Positions 7,305 to 13,082 of a DNA stretch of 30,443 bases are shown piece by piece (positions within the stretch are counted from its first letter, which is position 1; each line of letters opens with the position of its first letter). Origin of the DNA: a virus; the IMG/VR virus record IMGVR_UViG_3300020418_000025, positions 1 through 30,443 of that record, one strand, 5' to 3'. The position numbers and the translations under genes are program-made. Below the pieces are notes generated by a model, which was given only the letters and a program-made list of their open reading frames with translations, was not told the DNA's origin and did not search any database.

Positions 7305-7527
7305 CGATCCGGTTAACCACCCAGCTCATTACACAGTAAACGAAGGTATAGAGTGTATAGAGGCGATTGAAGCTACTCTTACACCCGAAGAGTTTCGTGG
7401 ATATTTGCGGGGACAGGTCATAAAGTATGTTTGGAGATGTAATTATAAAGGCAAACGATTAGAAGATTTAGAAAAAGCTGAGTGGTACTTAAAAAAATAC
7501 ATTAACACATTAAAGAAAGGACAATAA
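7294..7527 (+). CDS. DUF3310 family protein (T7 gp1.7-related nucleotide kinase family)
   Basis: Matches the DUF3310 signature from end to end: NDPVNHPAHYT at the start, IECIEAIEA, FRGYLRGQVIKYVWRCNYKG, then LEDLEKAEWYLKKYI. T7 gp1.7, a nucleotide kinase, belongs to this family, but most members are untested, so kinase activity here is only inferred. ATG 7294 is preferred over the in-frame ATG 7282 because GGAGAAG lies just before it. It overlaps the upstream stop by 11 bases. 77 residues, typical for the short form of the family. Confidence 0.85.
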   Translation: MTSNDPVNHPAHYTVNEGIECIEAIEATLTPEEFRGYLRGQVIKYVWRCNYKGKRLEDLEKAEWYLKKYINTLKKGQ

Positions 7528-7529
7528 TT

Positions 7530-7757
7530 ATGGATCCAATATCTGTGATAGTAGGATTAGCTATGAATTTTTATACATTAAATAACATAGATTTTTTTCA
7601 ACAACGAGCTATTAATGAAAAAACAATGGATTGTGAGTGGGAGTACGTTGGTAAAACTAAAGCTGATCCAGCTAACACCAGCTTAACTGTTTTTGGCAAT
7701 GTGTTTTTTAAACATAAATGTGAGAACAAAAAAGATGGTGTTGATACAAAACAATAA
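7530..7757 (+). CDS. small hypothetical protein (75 aa)
   Basis: An ATG follows AAAGGACAATAATT two bases after the DUF3310 stop. The N-terminus is hydrophobic (DPISVIVGLAMNFYTLNNI) and could be a signal peptide or anchor. The remainder carries two cysteines (MDCEWEYVGK, KHKCENK) that could form a disulfide if exported. No known domain. It overlaps the next gene by 23 bases. Confidence 0.55.
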   Translation: MDPISVIVGLAMNFYTLNNIDFFQQRAINEKTMDCEWEYVGKTKADPANTSLTVFGNVFFKHKCENKKDGVDTKQ

Positions 7758-8181
7758 GTCTCCTTTTCGAACGACAGAATATAACAAGTGGGACAATCCA
7801 GCTAAACAAGCCGTTAGAAATTTTTTATTAGGGCTTGGTTGTCAGTTGTCATCTGATATTGAGGATTACAATGCCGATATAAAAGTAGTAGAACCAGAAG
7901 TATCTTATCATGAAGTCGAAGTTAAGCCGGGATGGGTAAATGATTGGCCAACATCTTGGGATACAATACATATTCCTTACCGTAAAAAAAGATTGATTGA
8001 TATGCAAGACTTACCAGATCGGTTAACTTTTTATGTTTTACGTAAAGATTTACGAAAAGCTTGGTCTATAAAAGGTTCGGAGTGTGTGCAAATTATACAG
8101 GTTCCTAATAAATTTGTATCTAGTGGAGAATATTTCTTTAATATACCAATAAAAAATGCTACACTTATTGACTTACGATAA
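7735..8181 (+). CDS. possible PD-(D/E)XK nuclease-like protein (148 aa)
   Basis: ATG 7735 is taken as the start; an in-frame ATG at 7693 lies deep inside the upstream gene. The central region has Asp48 in NADIKV and, 14 residues later, YHEVEVKPGW with Glu60, Glu62 and Lys64. This spacing fits a PD-(D/E)XK active site. The later YRKKRLIDMQDLPDRLTFYV and LRKAWSIKG are compatible with the strand-helix order of small nucleases. The family is not certain: the motif is short and the match is by eye. It lies between replication genes and the RNR. Confidence 0.5.
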   Translation: MVLIQNNKSPFRTTEYNKWDNPAKQAVRNFLLGLGCQLSSDIEDYNADIKVVEPEVSYHEVEVKPGWVNDWPTSWDTIHIPYRKKRLIDMQDLPDRLTFYVLRKDLRKAWSIKGSECVQIIQVPNKFVSSGEYFFNIPIKNATLIDLR

Positions 8182-8404
8182 CTTTCCGTTTTTAGAATTT
8201 TTCGCAGCTACCGGAGCTTGTCTTTCGGTATACCTGTACGGTAACGGATCAAAAAAAGCCCCATGGGTTGGACTTGTGTCTCAAACTTTTTGGTGGTGGT
8301 GGGCTATCAGGCATGGATTATATTTTATAATGTTGTTAAATATATTTATGACTATAACTCACATAAGAAACATATTTAAAATGAAAAGGAGAAAAGTAAA
8401 ATGA
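8156..8404 (+). CDS. small membrane protein, PnuC-like fragment type (82 aa)
   Basis: Three hydrophobic segments are visible: LEFFAATGACLSVYLYG, WVGLVSQTFWWWWAIR and LYFIMLLNIFMTITHI, ending in a basic tail (FKMKRRKVK). The G-W-V-G followed by a Trp-rich helix is reminiscent of short phage and bacterial membrane proteins related to PnuC-type transporters, but far too short to be a full transporter. Start ATG 8156 or TTG 8168; no good ribosome binding site. It ends in ATGA overlap with the RNR gene. Confidence 0.55.
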   Translation: MLHLLTYDNFPFLEFFAATGACLSVYLYGNGSKKAPWVGLVSQTFWWWWAIRHGLYFIMLLNIFMTITHIRNIFKMKRRKVK

Positions 8405-10332
8405 AAAAGAAACTACCAACTGTTTATCAACAATTTATACATAAGTCTAGGTATGCTAGATGGCTGTCGGAAGAAAAAAGAAGAGAGGAGTGGCACGAAA
8501 CGGTGGGTAGATATTTTGATTTTTTTGAAAAGCATTTAGAAAAAAATTGTAAATATAAATTAGATAAAAAAATAAGAGAGCACCTTGAGAATAAAGTTTT
8601 AAATTTAGAAGTCATGCCATCAATGAGAGCATTAATGACAGCCGGACCAGCTCTTGAAAAAGAAAACATTGCCGGGTATAATTGTTCTTATATACCGGTG
8701 GATCATCCGAAAGCTTTTGATGAAATACTTTATGTACTTATGTGTGGGACGGGAGTTGGTTTTAGTGTTGAAAAAAAATATACAGAACATTTGCCTAGTG
8801 TTGCTGATGATTTCCATAATACAGAGTCTGTCGTCGTGGTCAGAGACTCTAAACTTGGTTGGGCAAAAGCATTTCGGGAAGTCATTACACTATTGTATGC
8901 CGGGCAAATCCCCAGGTGGGATATTTCTAACGTGCGACCAGCAGGAGCACGACTCCAAACTTTCGGCGGCAGAGCTTCTGGACCTGCACCACTCGTGGAT
9001 CTCTTCAACTTTGCCAAAGAAACCTTTATTAAAGCCAAGGGCAGAAAGCTCACCCCGTTAGAGTGTCACGATCTTGTTTGTAAAGTCGGAGAGATTGTTG
9101 TAGTTGGTGGTGTAAGGCGATCAGCTATGATTAGTTTGTCTGATTTAAACGATAGAGACATGAGAGATGCCAAGTCGGGTGAATGGTACAGAGTAGAATC
9201 ACAACGTGCATTGTCTAATAATTCAGCAGTATATGAAACAAAACCAGATAATATCGGTACATTTATGGAGGAGTGGTTAGCTCTATATAAATCAGGTAGT
9301 GGTGAACGAGGTATCTTTAATAGACAAGCATCAAAAACAGTTGCCGGCAGAAATAAAAGACGTGATGATAACTTTGAGTTTGGAACTAACCCTTGTTCAG
9401 AAATAATATTAAGACCGTTTCAATTTTGTAATCTATCTGAAGTGGTTGTTCGTGAATCAGATCAAGAAGAAGATTTACTTGATAAGGTTGAAGTGGCAAC
9501 TATACTTGGCACTATGCAATCCACTCTTACCAATTTTAAATATCTTCGCAGGCAGTGGAAGGATGCTACAGAAAAAGAGAGACTTCTCGGTGTGTCTTTA
9601 ACCGGTATCATGGACCATAAAATATTATCCGGAAATATATACAACACTTCTATATTGACACAGCTATTAAAAAGCATGAAACAAAAAGCTATTGAAGTAA
9701 ACAAAGTATGGTCTAAAAAATTTGGTATCAATCAATCAACGGCTATTACCTGTGTTAAACCATCGGGCACCGTGTCTCAGTTAGTTAATGCTGCATCAGG
9801 CATACATGCTAGACATAACGATTACTATATTCGTAGAGTTAGGGGCGACAAGAAAGACCCACTAACTCAATTTTTACAAACACAAAATATTCCAACCGAA
9901 GATTGTGTTATGAAACCGGACTCAACTGCTGTGTTTTCGTTCGTTGAAAAAGCACCAAATGATTGCATAACTCGTAACCAACGATCAGCTATTGAACAAC
10001 TAAACCACTGGCTAGTATATGCACAACACTGGTGTGAACACAAACCAAGTGTAACGATATCAGTTAATGAAGATGAATGGTTAGGTGTAGCTGATTGGTG
10101 TTGGAGAAACTTTGATGATTTAAGTGGTATATCTTTTTTACCAAACTTTGGTCATGTATATCAACAAGCACCTTACGAAGATATTGACAACGATACCTAT
10201 AATAGGTTAAAAAAGAATCAGCCAGATGAAATAAACTGGAGTGATTTAGCACTACATGAGCAAGATGACAATACTAAATCCTCCCAAACTCTTGCTTGTA
10301 GTGCTGGATCATGTGAGGTAGTTGATGTATAA
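8401..10332 (+). CDS. nrdJ: adenosylcobalamin-dependent ribonucleotide reductase, class II monomeric type
   Basis: Reduces ribonucleotides to deoxyribonucleotides for phage DNA synthesis, using a B12 cofactor. Key residues: Cys95 (NCSYIP), the active-site NPCSE with Cys332 and Glu334, Cys343 (FCNLSEV) eleven residues later as in the Lactobacillus enzyme, the KPSGTVS loop, and a C-terminal thiol pair Cys633 and Cys638 (ACSAGSC) that would reload the active site. 643 residues, shorter than the 739 of L. leichmannii. Most of the difference lies between Cys95 and Cys332. The ATG overlaps the previous stop by four bases and GAAAAGGAG precedes it. The host must supply cobalamin. Confidence 0.93.
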   Translation: MKKKLPTVYQQFIHKSRYARWLSEEKRREEWHETVGRYFDFFEKHLEKNCKYKLDKKIREHLENKVLNLEVMPSMRALMTAGPALEKENIAGYNCSYIPVDHPKAFDEILYVLMCGTGVGFSVEKKYTEHLPSVADDFHNTESVVVVRDSKLGWAKAFREVITLLYAGQIPRWDISNVRPAGARLQTFGGRASGPAPLVDLFNFAKETFIKAKGRKLTPLECHDLVCKVGEIVVVGGVRRSAMISLSDLNDRDMRDAKSGEWYRVESQRALSNNSAVYETKPDNIGTFMEEWLALYKSGSGERGIFNRQASKTVAGRNKRRDDNFEFGTNPCSEIILRPFQFCNLSEVVVRESDQEEDLLDKVEVATILGTMQSTLTNFKYLRRQWKDATEKERLLGVSLTGIMDHKILSGNIYNTSILTQLLKSMKQKAIEVNKVWSKKFGINQSTAITCVKPSGTVSQLVNAASGIHARHNDYYIRRVRGDKKDPLTQFLQTQNIPTEDCVMKPDSTAVFSFVEKAPNDCITRNQRSAIEQLNHWLVYAQHWCEHKPSVTISVNEDEWLGVADWCWRNFDDLSGISFLPNFGHVYQQAPYEDIDNDTYNRLKKNQPDEINWSDLALHEQDDNTKSSQTLACSAGSCEVVDV

Positions 10333-10891
10333 ACCATATGTAGTTATACCAAACGTTGTTCCAGAAAAATTGTGTGATGAAATGGTTAAAGAATCAAAAC
10401 ATTACAGTGAACAATTAGCTGGAGTTATGTGGAAAGACAAACCGGATTTAAAAAAAGATAGAAACTCTAATATTAGATTTTATCCTCTTGACCATTGGAT
10501 TGTTCCCAAACTTTGTGATCTGGCTAATACTGTAAATGACGAGCATTATAATTTTAAAATTACTAATTTACAGTGTCCTCAATTTACTGAGTACAAAAAA
10601 GGACAACACTACAAATGGCATAGAGATATTTACCCGCCTGAAAAAGACGGCCCCTATCCCGGATTAGTTAGAAAGTTATCAATGTGTATTCAGCTGTCTA
10701 ACTTTGAAGATTATAAGGGCGGTAATTTTTTTATAAAAGATTTTAACAACAAACAACACAAACCAGAAGAGTTTAAAAACAAAGGAGACTTGTTAGTCTT
10801 CCCTTCATTTTTACTTCATCAAGTAACAGAAGTAAAAGGAGGTAAACGATATAGTCTTGTGTGCTGGTTTATGGGGCCACCATTTCAATAA
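10325..10891 (+). CDS. 2-oxoglutarate/Fe(II)-dependent oxygenase, prolyl-4-hydroxylase type
   Basis: Non-haem iron dioxygenase of the double-stranded beta-helix fold. The metal triad is His99 and Asp101 in YKWHRD and His165 in FLLHQV; Arg175 (GGKRYSLV), ten residues after the last His, would bind 2-oxoglutarate. 188 residues, a normal length. Such enzymes are frequent in marine phages; their substrates are mostly unknown, with protein side chains or nucleic acids proposed. ATG 10325 lies within the end of nrdJ. It overlaps the cupin gene by 31 bases, so the two may be co-translated. Confidence 0.9.
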   Translation: MYKPYVVIPNVVPEKLCDEMVKESKHYSEQLAGVMWKDKPDLKKDRNSNIRFYPLDHWIVPKLCDLANTVNDEHYNFKITNLQCPQFTEYKKGQHYKWHRDIYPPEKDGPYPGLVRKLSMCIQLSNFEDYKGGNFFIKDFNNKQHKPEEFKNKGDLLVFPSFLLHQVTEVKGGKRYSLVCWFMGPPFQ

Positions 10892-11238
10892 AAAATATAG
10901 TTAGCCGACCTTGGGGACATTATCGAGTATTAAAATCCACTCCAAAGATGGTAGCAAAGATATTACACGTGTATCCAGACAAGGCAATGTCCGTTCAATA
11001 CCATAAATATAGAAATGAGCACTGGAAAATCTTGGAAGGCGAAGCAACGACCCTCATAGATGACCACTGGTGGACACTTACACGTGGTTATAGGGTTTAT
11101 ATCCCCAAAAATACAATTCATTGTGTGCGGGCTTGTAATGGCCATGTACGGATTTTTGAAATTTGGGAGGGTAAAAAACTAGATGAAAACGATATAATAA
11201 GGATAAGTCATGATTATAGTAGTCAGTGGGGGGTTTGA
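10861..11238 (+). CDS. cupin, mannose-6-phosphate isomerase type II-like
   Basis: Resembles the C-terminal isomerase/cupin domain of bifunctional mannose-1-phosphate guanylyltransferase/mannose-6-phosphate isomerase. It has RPWGHYRVL near residue 16, the cupin motif MSVQYHKYRNEHWKILEG with His48 and His54, and VYIPKNTIHCVRA with His87, giving a metal site. A free-standing domain of 125 residues would interconvert sugar phosphates (fructose-6-P and mannose-6-P in the family) or simply bind one. GTG 10861 is the only early standard start, overlapping the oxygenase gene by 31 bases. With the cytidylyltransferase next to it, it points to sugar-nucleotide or glycan chemistry. Confidence 0.8.
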   Translation: MLVYGATISIKNIVSRPWGHYRVLKSTPKMVAKILHVYPDKAMSVQYHKYRNEHWKILEGEATTLIDDHWWTLTRGYRVYIPKNTIHCVRACNGHVRIFEIWEGKKLDENDIIRISHDYSSQWGV

Positions 11239-11635
11239 TCCCCTACATTCTGGACATATAAATATGTTTAAACAAGCTCGCACAATGGGAAGTGTATGGG
11301 CAATAATAAATACTGACAAATGGTTACAAAGAAAGAAAGGTTACAACGTATTATCGTACAGTGAACGATCACTAATTGTTGAATCAAATAAATATATAGA
11401 TAAAATTATTAAAGGAATGGATGACGATGATACAGTTGTAAAAAATTTACAGTGTTTATATAAAGATAAAATTAAATTTGCTTTTGCTAACGGAGGTGAT
11501 CGTATACCCACATCCACACCAGAGATGGATTATTGTTTTGAACACAACATTCCGATGCTGTTTAATATAGGTGGGACAAAAACTGAATCATCGTCAAGAA
11601 TTGTTCGTAACTTACTTGACCAGGCCACTAAATAA
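11210..11635 (+). CDS. cytidylyltransferase-like enzyme (nucleotidyltransferase superfamily, HxGH)
   Basis: Compact 141-residue nucleotidyltransferase fold. GGFDPLHSGHINMF gives the HxGH nucleotide-binding motif at His13 and His16. ANGGDR and the late TESSSRIVR correspond to the second CTP/ATP-binding motif (ISSS-type) of glycerol-3-phosphate cytidylyltransferase and RfaE/HldE-like enzymes. It would activate a sugar- or alcohol-phosphate as a CDP or ADP derivative; the substrate cannot be read from sequence. ATG 11210 overlaps the cupin gene by 29 bases. Last gene of the plus-strand operon. Confidence 0.85.
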   Translation: MIIVVSGGFDPLHSGHINMFKQARTMGSVWAIINTDKWLQRKKGYNVLSYSERSLIVESNKYIDKIIKGMDDDDTVVKNLQCLYKDKIKFAFANGGDRIPTSTPEMDYCFEHNIPMLFNIGGTKTESSSRIVRNLLDQATK

Positions 11636-11669
11636 TATATACTCTTAATTGAAACAACGTCGTCAAAAG

Positions 11670-11712
11670 AATCTCTAGGAGTGGGACTGGAAACTGTAAG
11701 CTCCTAGAGATT
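11670..11712. terminator. hairpin between convergent operons, probable terminator
   Basis: A perfect 12-base inverted repeat (AATCTCTAGGAG at 11670-11681 and CTCCTAGAGATT at 11701-11712) encloses a 19-base loop. It lies 34 bases past the last plus-strand stop and directly at the end of the leftmost minus-strand ORF. Read on the minus strand it is followed by CTTTTG, a short U run. On the plus strand the tail is weaker (TTAACTCCTT). It probably limits transcription from both sides. Loop bases 11682-11687 are complementary to 11735-11740, so a more complex fold is possible. Confidence 0.6.
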
Positions 11713-11831
11713 TAACTCCTTAAATGTGATTTAGGTCCCAGTTGTTTTCGATGTCGAAGACCTATCTTTTTATATCTCCTCTTTGTTTTTTTTACTGGAC
11801 TATATTCTACTCTTTGTAATCTTTTTGCCAT
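11712..11831 (-). CDS. very small, highly basic ORF (39 aa)
   Basis: ATG at 11831 on the minus strand, stop just before the convergent hairpin. The 39 residues are almost one-third Lys and Arg (VKKTKRRYKKIGLRHRKQ), suggesting nucleic acid or RNA binding, or a packaged basic peptide. No ribosome binding site is evident. Its first 32 bases overlap another tiny basic ORF in a different frame. Natural-looking composition supports it, but length and overlap keep this uncertain. Confidence 0.4.
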   Translation of the reverse strand: MAKRLQRVEYSPVKKTKRRYKKIGLRHRKQLGPKSHLRS

Positions 11832-11934
11832 AATATTTAACTGGATTTCTATAACCTAATATTCTGTTCTTGTTTCTTGGAAATCTTTCACCACTACAAT
11901 CTCGTAGCCTTAGTATTTCAATCGACCTCTCCAA
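11800..11934 (-). CDS. very small basic ORF with TTG start (44 aa)
   Basis: On the minus strand a TTG at 11934 is preceded by AGGAG at a suitable distance and overlaps the stop of the secreted-protein gene upstream. The product includes SIEILRLRDCSGERFPRNK and GYRNPVKYYGKKITKSRI, a credible mixed sequence with a basic end. It overlaps the 39-aa ORF by 32 bases. No known family. The ribosome binding site makes it slightly more convincing than its neighbour, despite the rare start codon. Confidence 0.4.
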   Translation of the reverse strand: MERSIEILRLRDCSGERFPRNKNRILGYRNPVKYYGKKITKSRI

Positions 11935-12218
11935 TCTCTTTTGTCTCCTCTTGGACTTTGTATTTGTTTTTCACAAGCAAAATCACTATGCGTTGTTATA
12001 ACCATAGTATCCTTATCTGTGCATGTATAAAAGCATTTGACAGAGTCTTCTCCAAAAAAAGGTTTGACTATCTGTTCTTTGGTTAATCTGCAAGTTACGT
12101 TATATTGATTGAGTTGATCGTATAGTCTACCGTTGGTAGCTACAACCGGATCGCAAAATGAAAGAAGTAAAGGGAGCACTAAAGCTCCCACTACTATATT
12201 ATTTTTCTGCACATGCAT
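11910..12218 (-). CDS. secreted Cys-containing small protein
   Basis: From ATG 12218 the 102-residue product starts with a classic signal peptide: a Lys near the start, a hydrophobic core (VVGALVLPLLLSF) and a PVVA cleavage site. The Cys in LSFC does not fit a lipobox because Phe precedes it. The mature part has four cysteines (VTCR, VKCFYTC, DFAC), which could form two disulfides in the periplasm, and a basic end. Position after holin suggests a lysis or envelope role, for example spanin-like or superinfection-related, but no homologous family is recognised. A TTG 15 bases upstream is less likely as the start. The signal-peptide region also encodes an RNA hairpin. Confidence 0.65.
   Translation of the reverse strand: MHVQKNNIVVGALVLPLLLSFCDPVVATNGRLYDQLNQYNVTCRLTKEQIVKPFFGEDSVKCFYTCTDKDTMVITTHSDFACEKQIQSPRGDKRDWRGRLKY
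12172..12189 (-). terminator. terminator/attenuator-like hairpin inside the signal-peptide coding region
   Basis: Read on the minus strand, GGGAGC TTTAGT GCTCCC is a 6-bp GC-rich stem with a 6-base loop, followed by the pyrimidine-rich TTTACTTCTTTCATTTT. It begins ten bases after the pqqA-like stop codon. It has the form of an intrinsic terminator with an interrupted U-tract, and could lower expression of the genes further on relative to pqqA. It also encodes the core of the signal peptide. Confidence 0.45.
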
Positions 12219-12273
12219 AGCTATTGATCTCAAGACCGACTGCTATTTCTGTGATAATTGGTTTAGACCACAT
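12199..12273 (-). CDS. pqqA: PQQ precursor peptide PqqA
   Basis: A 24-codon gene on the minus strand. The peptide starts MWSKP and contains GLEINSYACAE. Glu15 and Tyr19 sit at exactly the positions used in Klebsiella PqqA, where PqqE joins the two side chains to begin pyrroloquinoline quinone synthesis. The MW-x-KP start, Gly13 and the ExxxY core match the family along its length. ATG 12273 is chosen because GGAG lies seven bases upstream; an in-frame ATG at 12285 would add four residues. It follows the holin gene and overlaps the secreted-protein gene by 20 bases. No pqqB, C, D or E is in the window, so maturation would depend on the host. Confidence 0.85.
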   Translation of the reverse strand: MWSKPIITEIAVGLEINSYACAEK

Positions 12274-12291
12274 AGTCAACTCCATTTGTTA

Positions 12292-12303
12292 TTTGTTAAC
12301 AAA
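12292..12303. promoter_or_regulatory. 12-bp palindrome upstream of pqqA
   Basis: TTTGTTAACAAA is a perfect palindrome located 19 bases before the chosen pqqA start, in the 75-base gap after the holin gene. A second TTTGTT half-site lies beside it. It might be an operator or a processing site; there is no direct evidence of function. Confidence 0.25.
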
Positions 12304-12348
12304 GTGCTGGTTGCCGTTGAAAGGCCGCAGTCCACTGATCTTTATATA

Positions 12349-12759
12349 TTACTTCCTCATGTTCTCTCTTGCAACCCCTTTTGATTTTTCCCAACTACGG
12401 AGTCCACCCATTCCGAGTAATGCAATGGTTAGAGAAATAAGTTCACCTGTGTCCACAAAGTTTGGCATATTTATTTCTGGTGCAAACAAAGCTGTGAACC
12501 AAGTCATTAGTGGTAAGATAAAGAAGTTTACAAATAAACCGATTGCACACACCCACATGATTGCAGGTCTTGCACCAGCTACAAACATACTTGGATGTTT
12601 AGCTGCTTCGGTGTTAGCTTTAGCCTGTTCTTTCGCCAGAGCATTCGCATGTTTTTCAGACATGGTAGCTATGTCGTGAGCCAGACGTGCCTTTTGGTCT
12701 TTGTCTTCTATGAATTTATCAAGTAGCCCAGTGACCGGACCTATAAGTGCTGTTAACAT
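12349..12759 (-). CDS. holin of the 3TM type (GTA-holin-like)
   Basis: Inner-membrane pore former that times lysis. The 136 residues begin with an amphipathic helix and a charged coiled-coil region rich in Ala, Lys and Gln (about 15-55), followed by HPSMFVAGARPAIMWVCAIG and hydrophobic helices at about 66-92 and 106-120. It ends with LLGMGGLRSWEKSKG, the conserved C-terminal GLRSxEK pattern of the 3TM holin family. The ATG shares a base with the upstream stop. No endolysin is recognisable next to it. Confidence 0.88.
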   Translation of the reverse strand: MLTALIGPVTGLLDKFIEDKDQKARLAHDIATMSEKHANALAKEQAKANTEAAKHPSMFVAGARPAIMWVCAIGLFVNFFILPLMTWFTALFAPEINMPNFVDTGELISLTIALLGMGGLRSWEKSKGVARENMRK

Positions 12760-13082
12760 TATTCAATTCCCTCTTGTGCTTGTTCTATCTTATCTAATAT
12801 AACACCCTTTAGTTGGTCCATCAAAACATAGGCTGAGTTTAAGTTAACACTACCTGCAAAATAATCTATGATAGGACCTCGATCATCAAACAAAACAGTT
12901 ATAATACCGGTAGCTTTATATTTATTAACATCTTCCTTAATGACATCTAAATGATCAACAACTATGTTTGTAAAATTATCCTGCGACATTTGACTGACTG
13001 CATCTTTTGACATTATGTGCTCAGACTTGTCTTTAAATAGATGCACAACAACATCTTTATCTTTATCTTTATTATCAGTCAT
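12759..13082 (-). CDS. hypothetical acidic protein (107 aa)
   Basis: Lys/Asp-rich N-terminus (TDNKDKDKDVVVHLFKDKS) followed by an alpha/beta segment (IITVLFDDRGPIIDYFAGS) and a helical C-terminus. No signal peptide or membrane segment. I recognise no family. It lies between the glycosyltransferase-like genes and holin, overlapping the first by 8 bases and the second by one, so it is translated with them. Probably cytoplasmic. Confidence 0.6.
   Translation of the reverse strand: MTDNKDKDKDVVVHLFKDKSEHIMSKDAVSQMSQDNFTNIVVDHLDVIKEDVNKYKATGIITVLFDDRGPIIDYFAGSVNLNSAYVLMDQLKGVILDKIEQAQEGIE

Noticed and set aside
11636-11780. Hammerhead or other small self-cleaving ribozyme
   Set aside because: A GAAAC stretch is present, but no CUGANGA core with the right stems appears on either strand. 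Twister and pistol cores, as I recall them, do not match either.
12296-12394. 32-aa frame (TTG start) overlapping the holin end, before pqqA
   Set aside because: The end of the frame looks plausible, but there is no good start, most of it lies inside the holin gene and no motif supports it.
12133-12679. Long plus-strand ORFs opposite the holin and secreted-protein genes
   Set aside because: They are antisense shadows of well-supported minus-strand genes, with poor composition and no ribosome binding sites.
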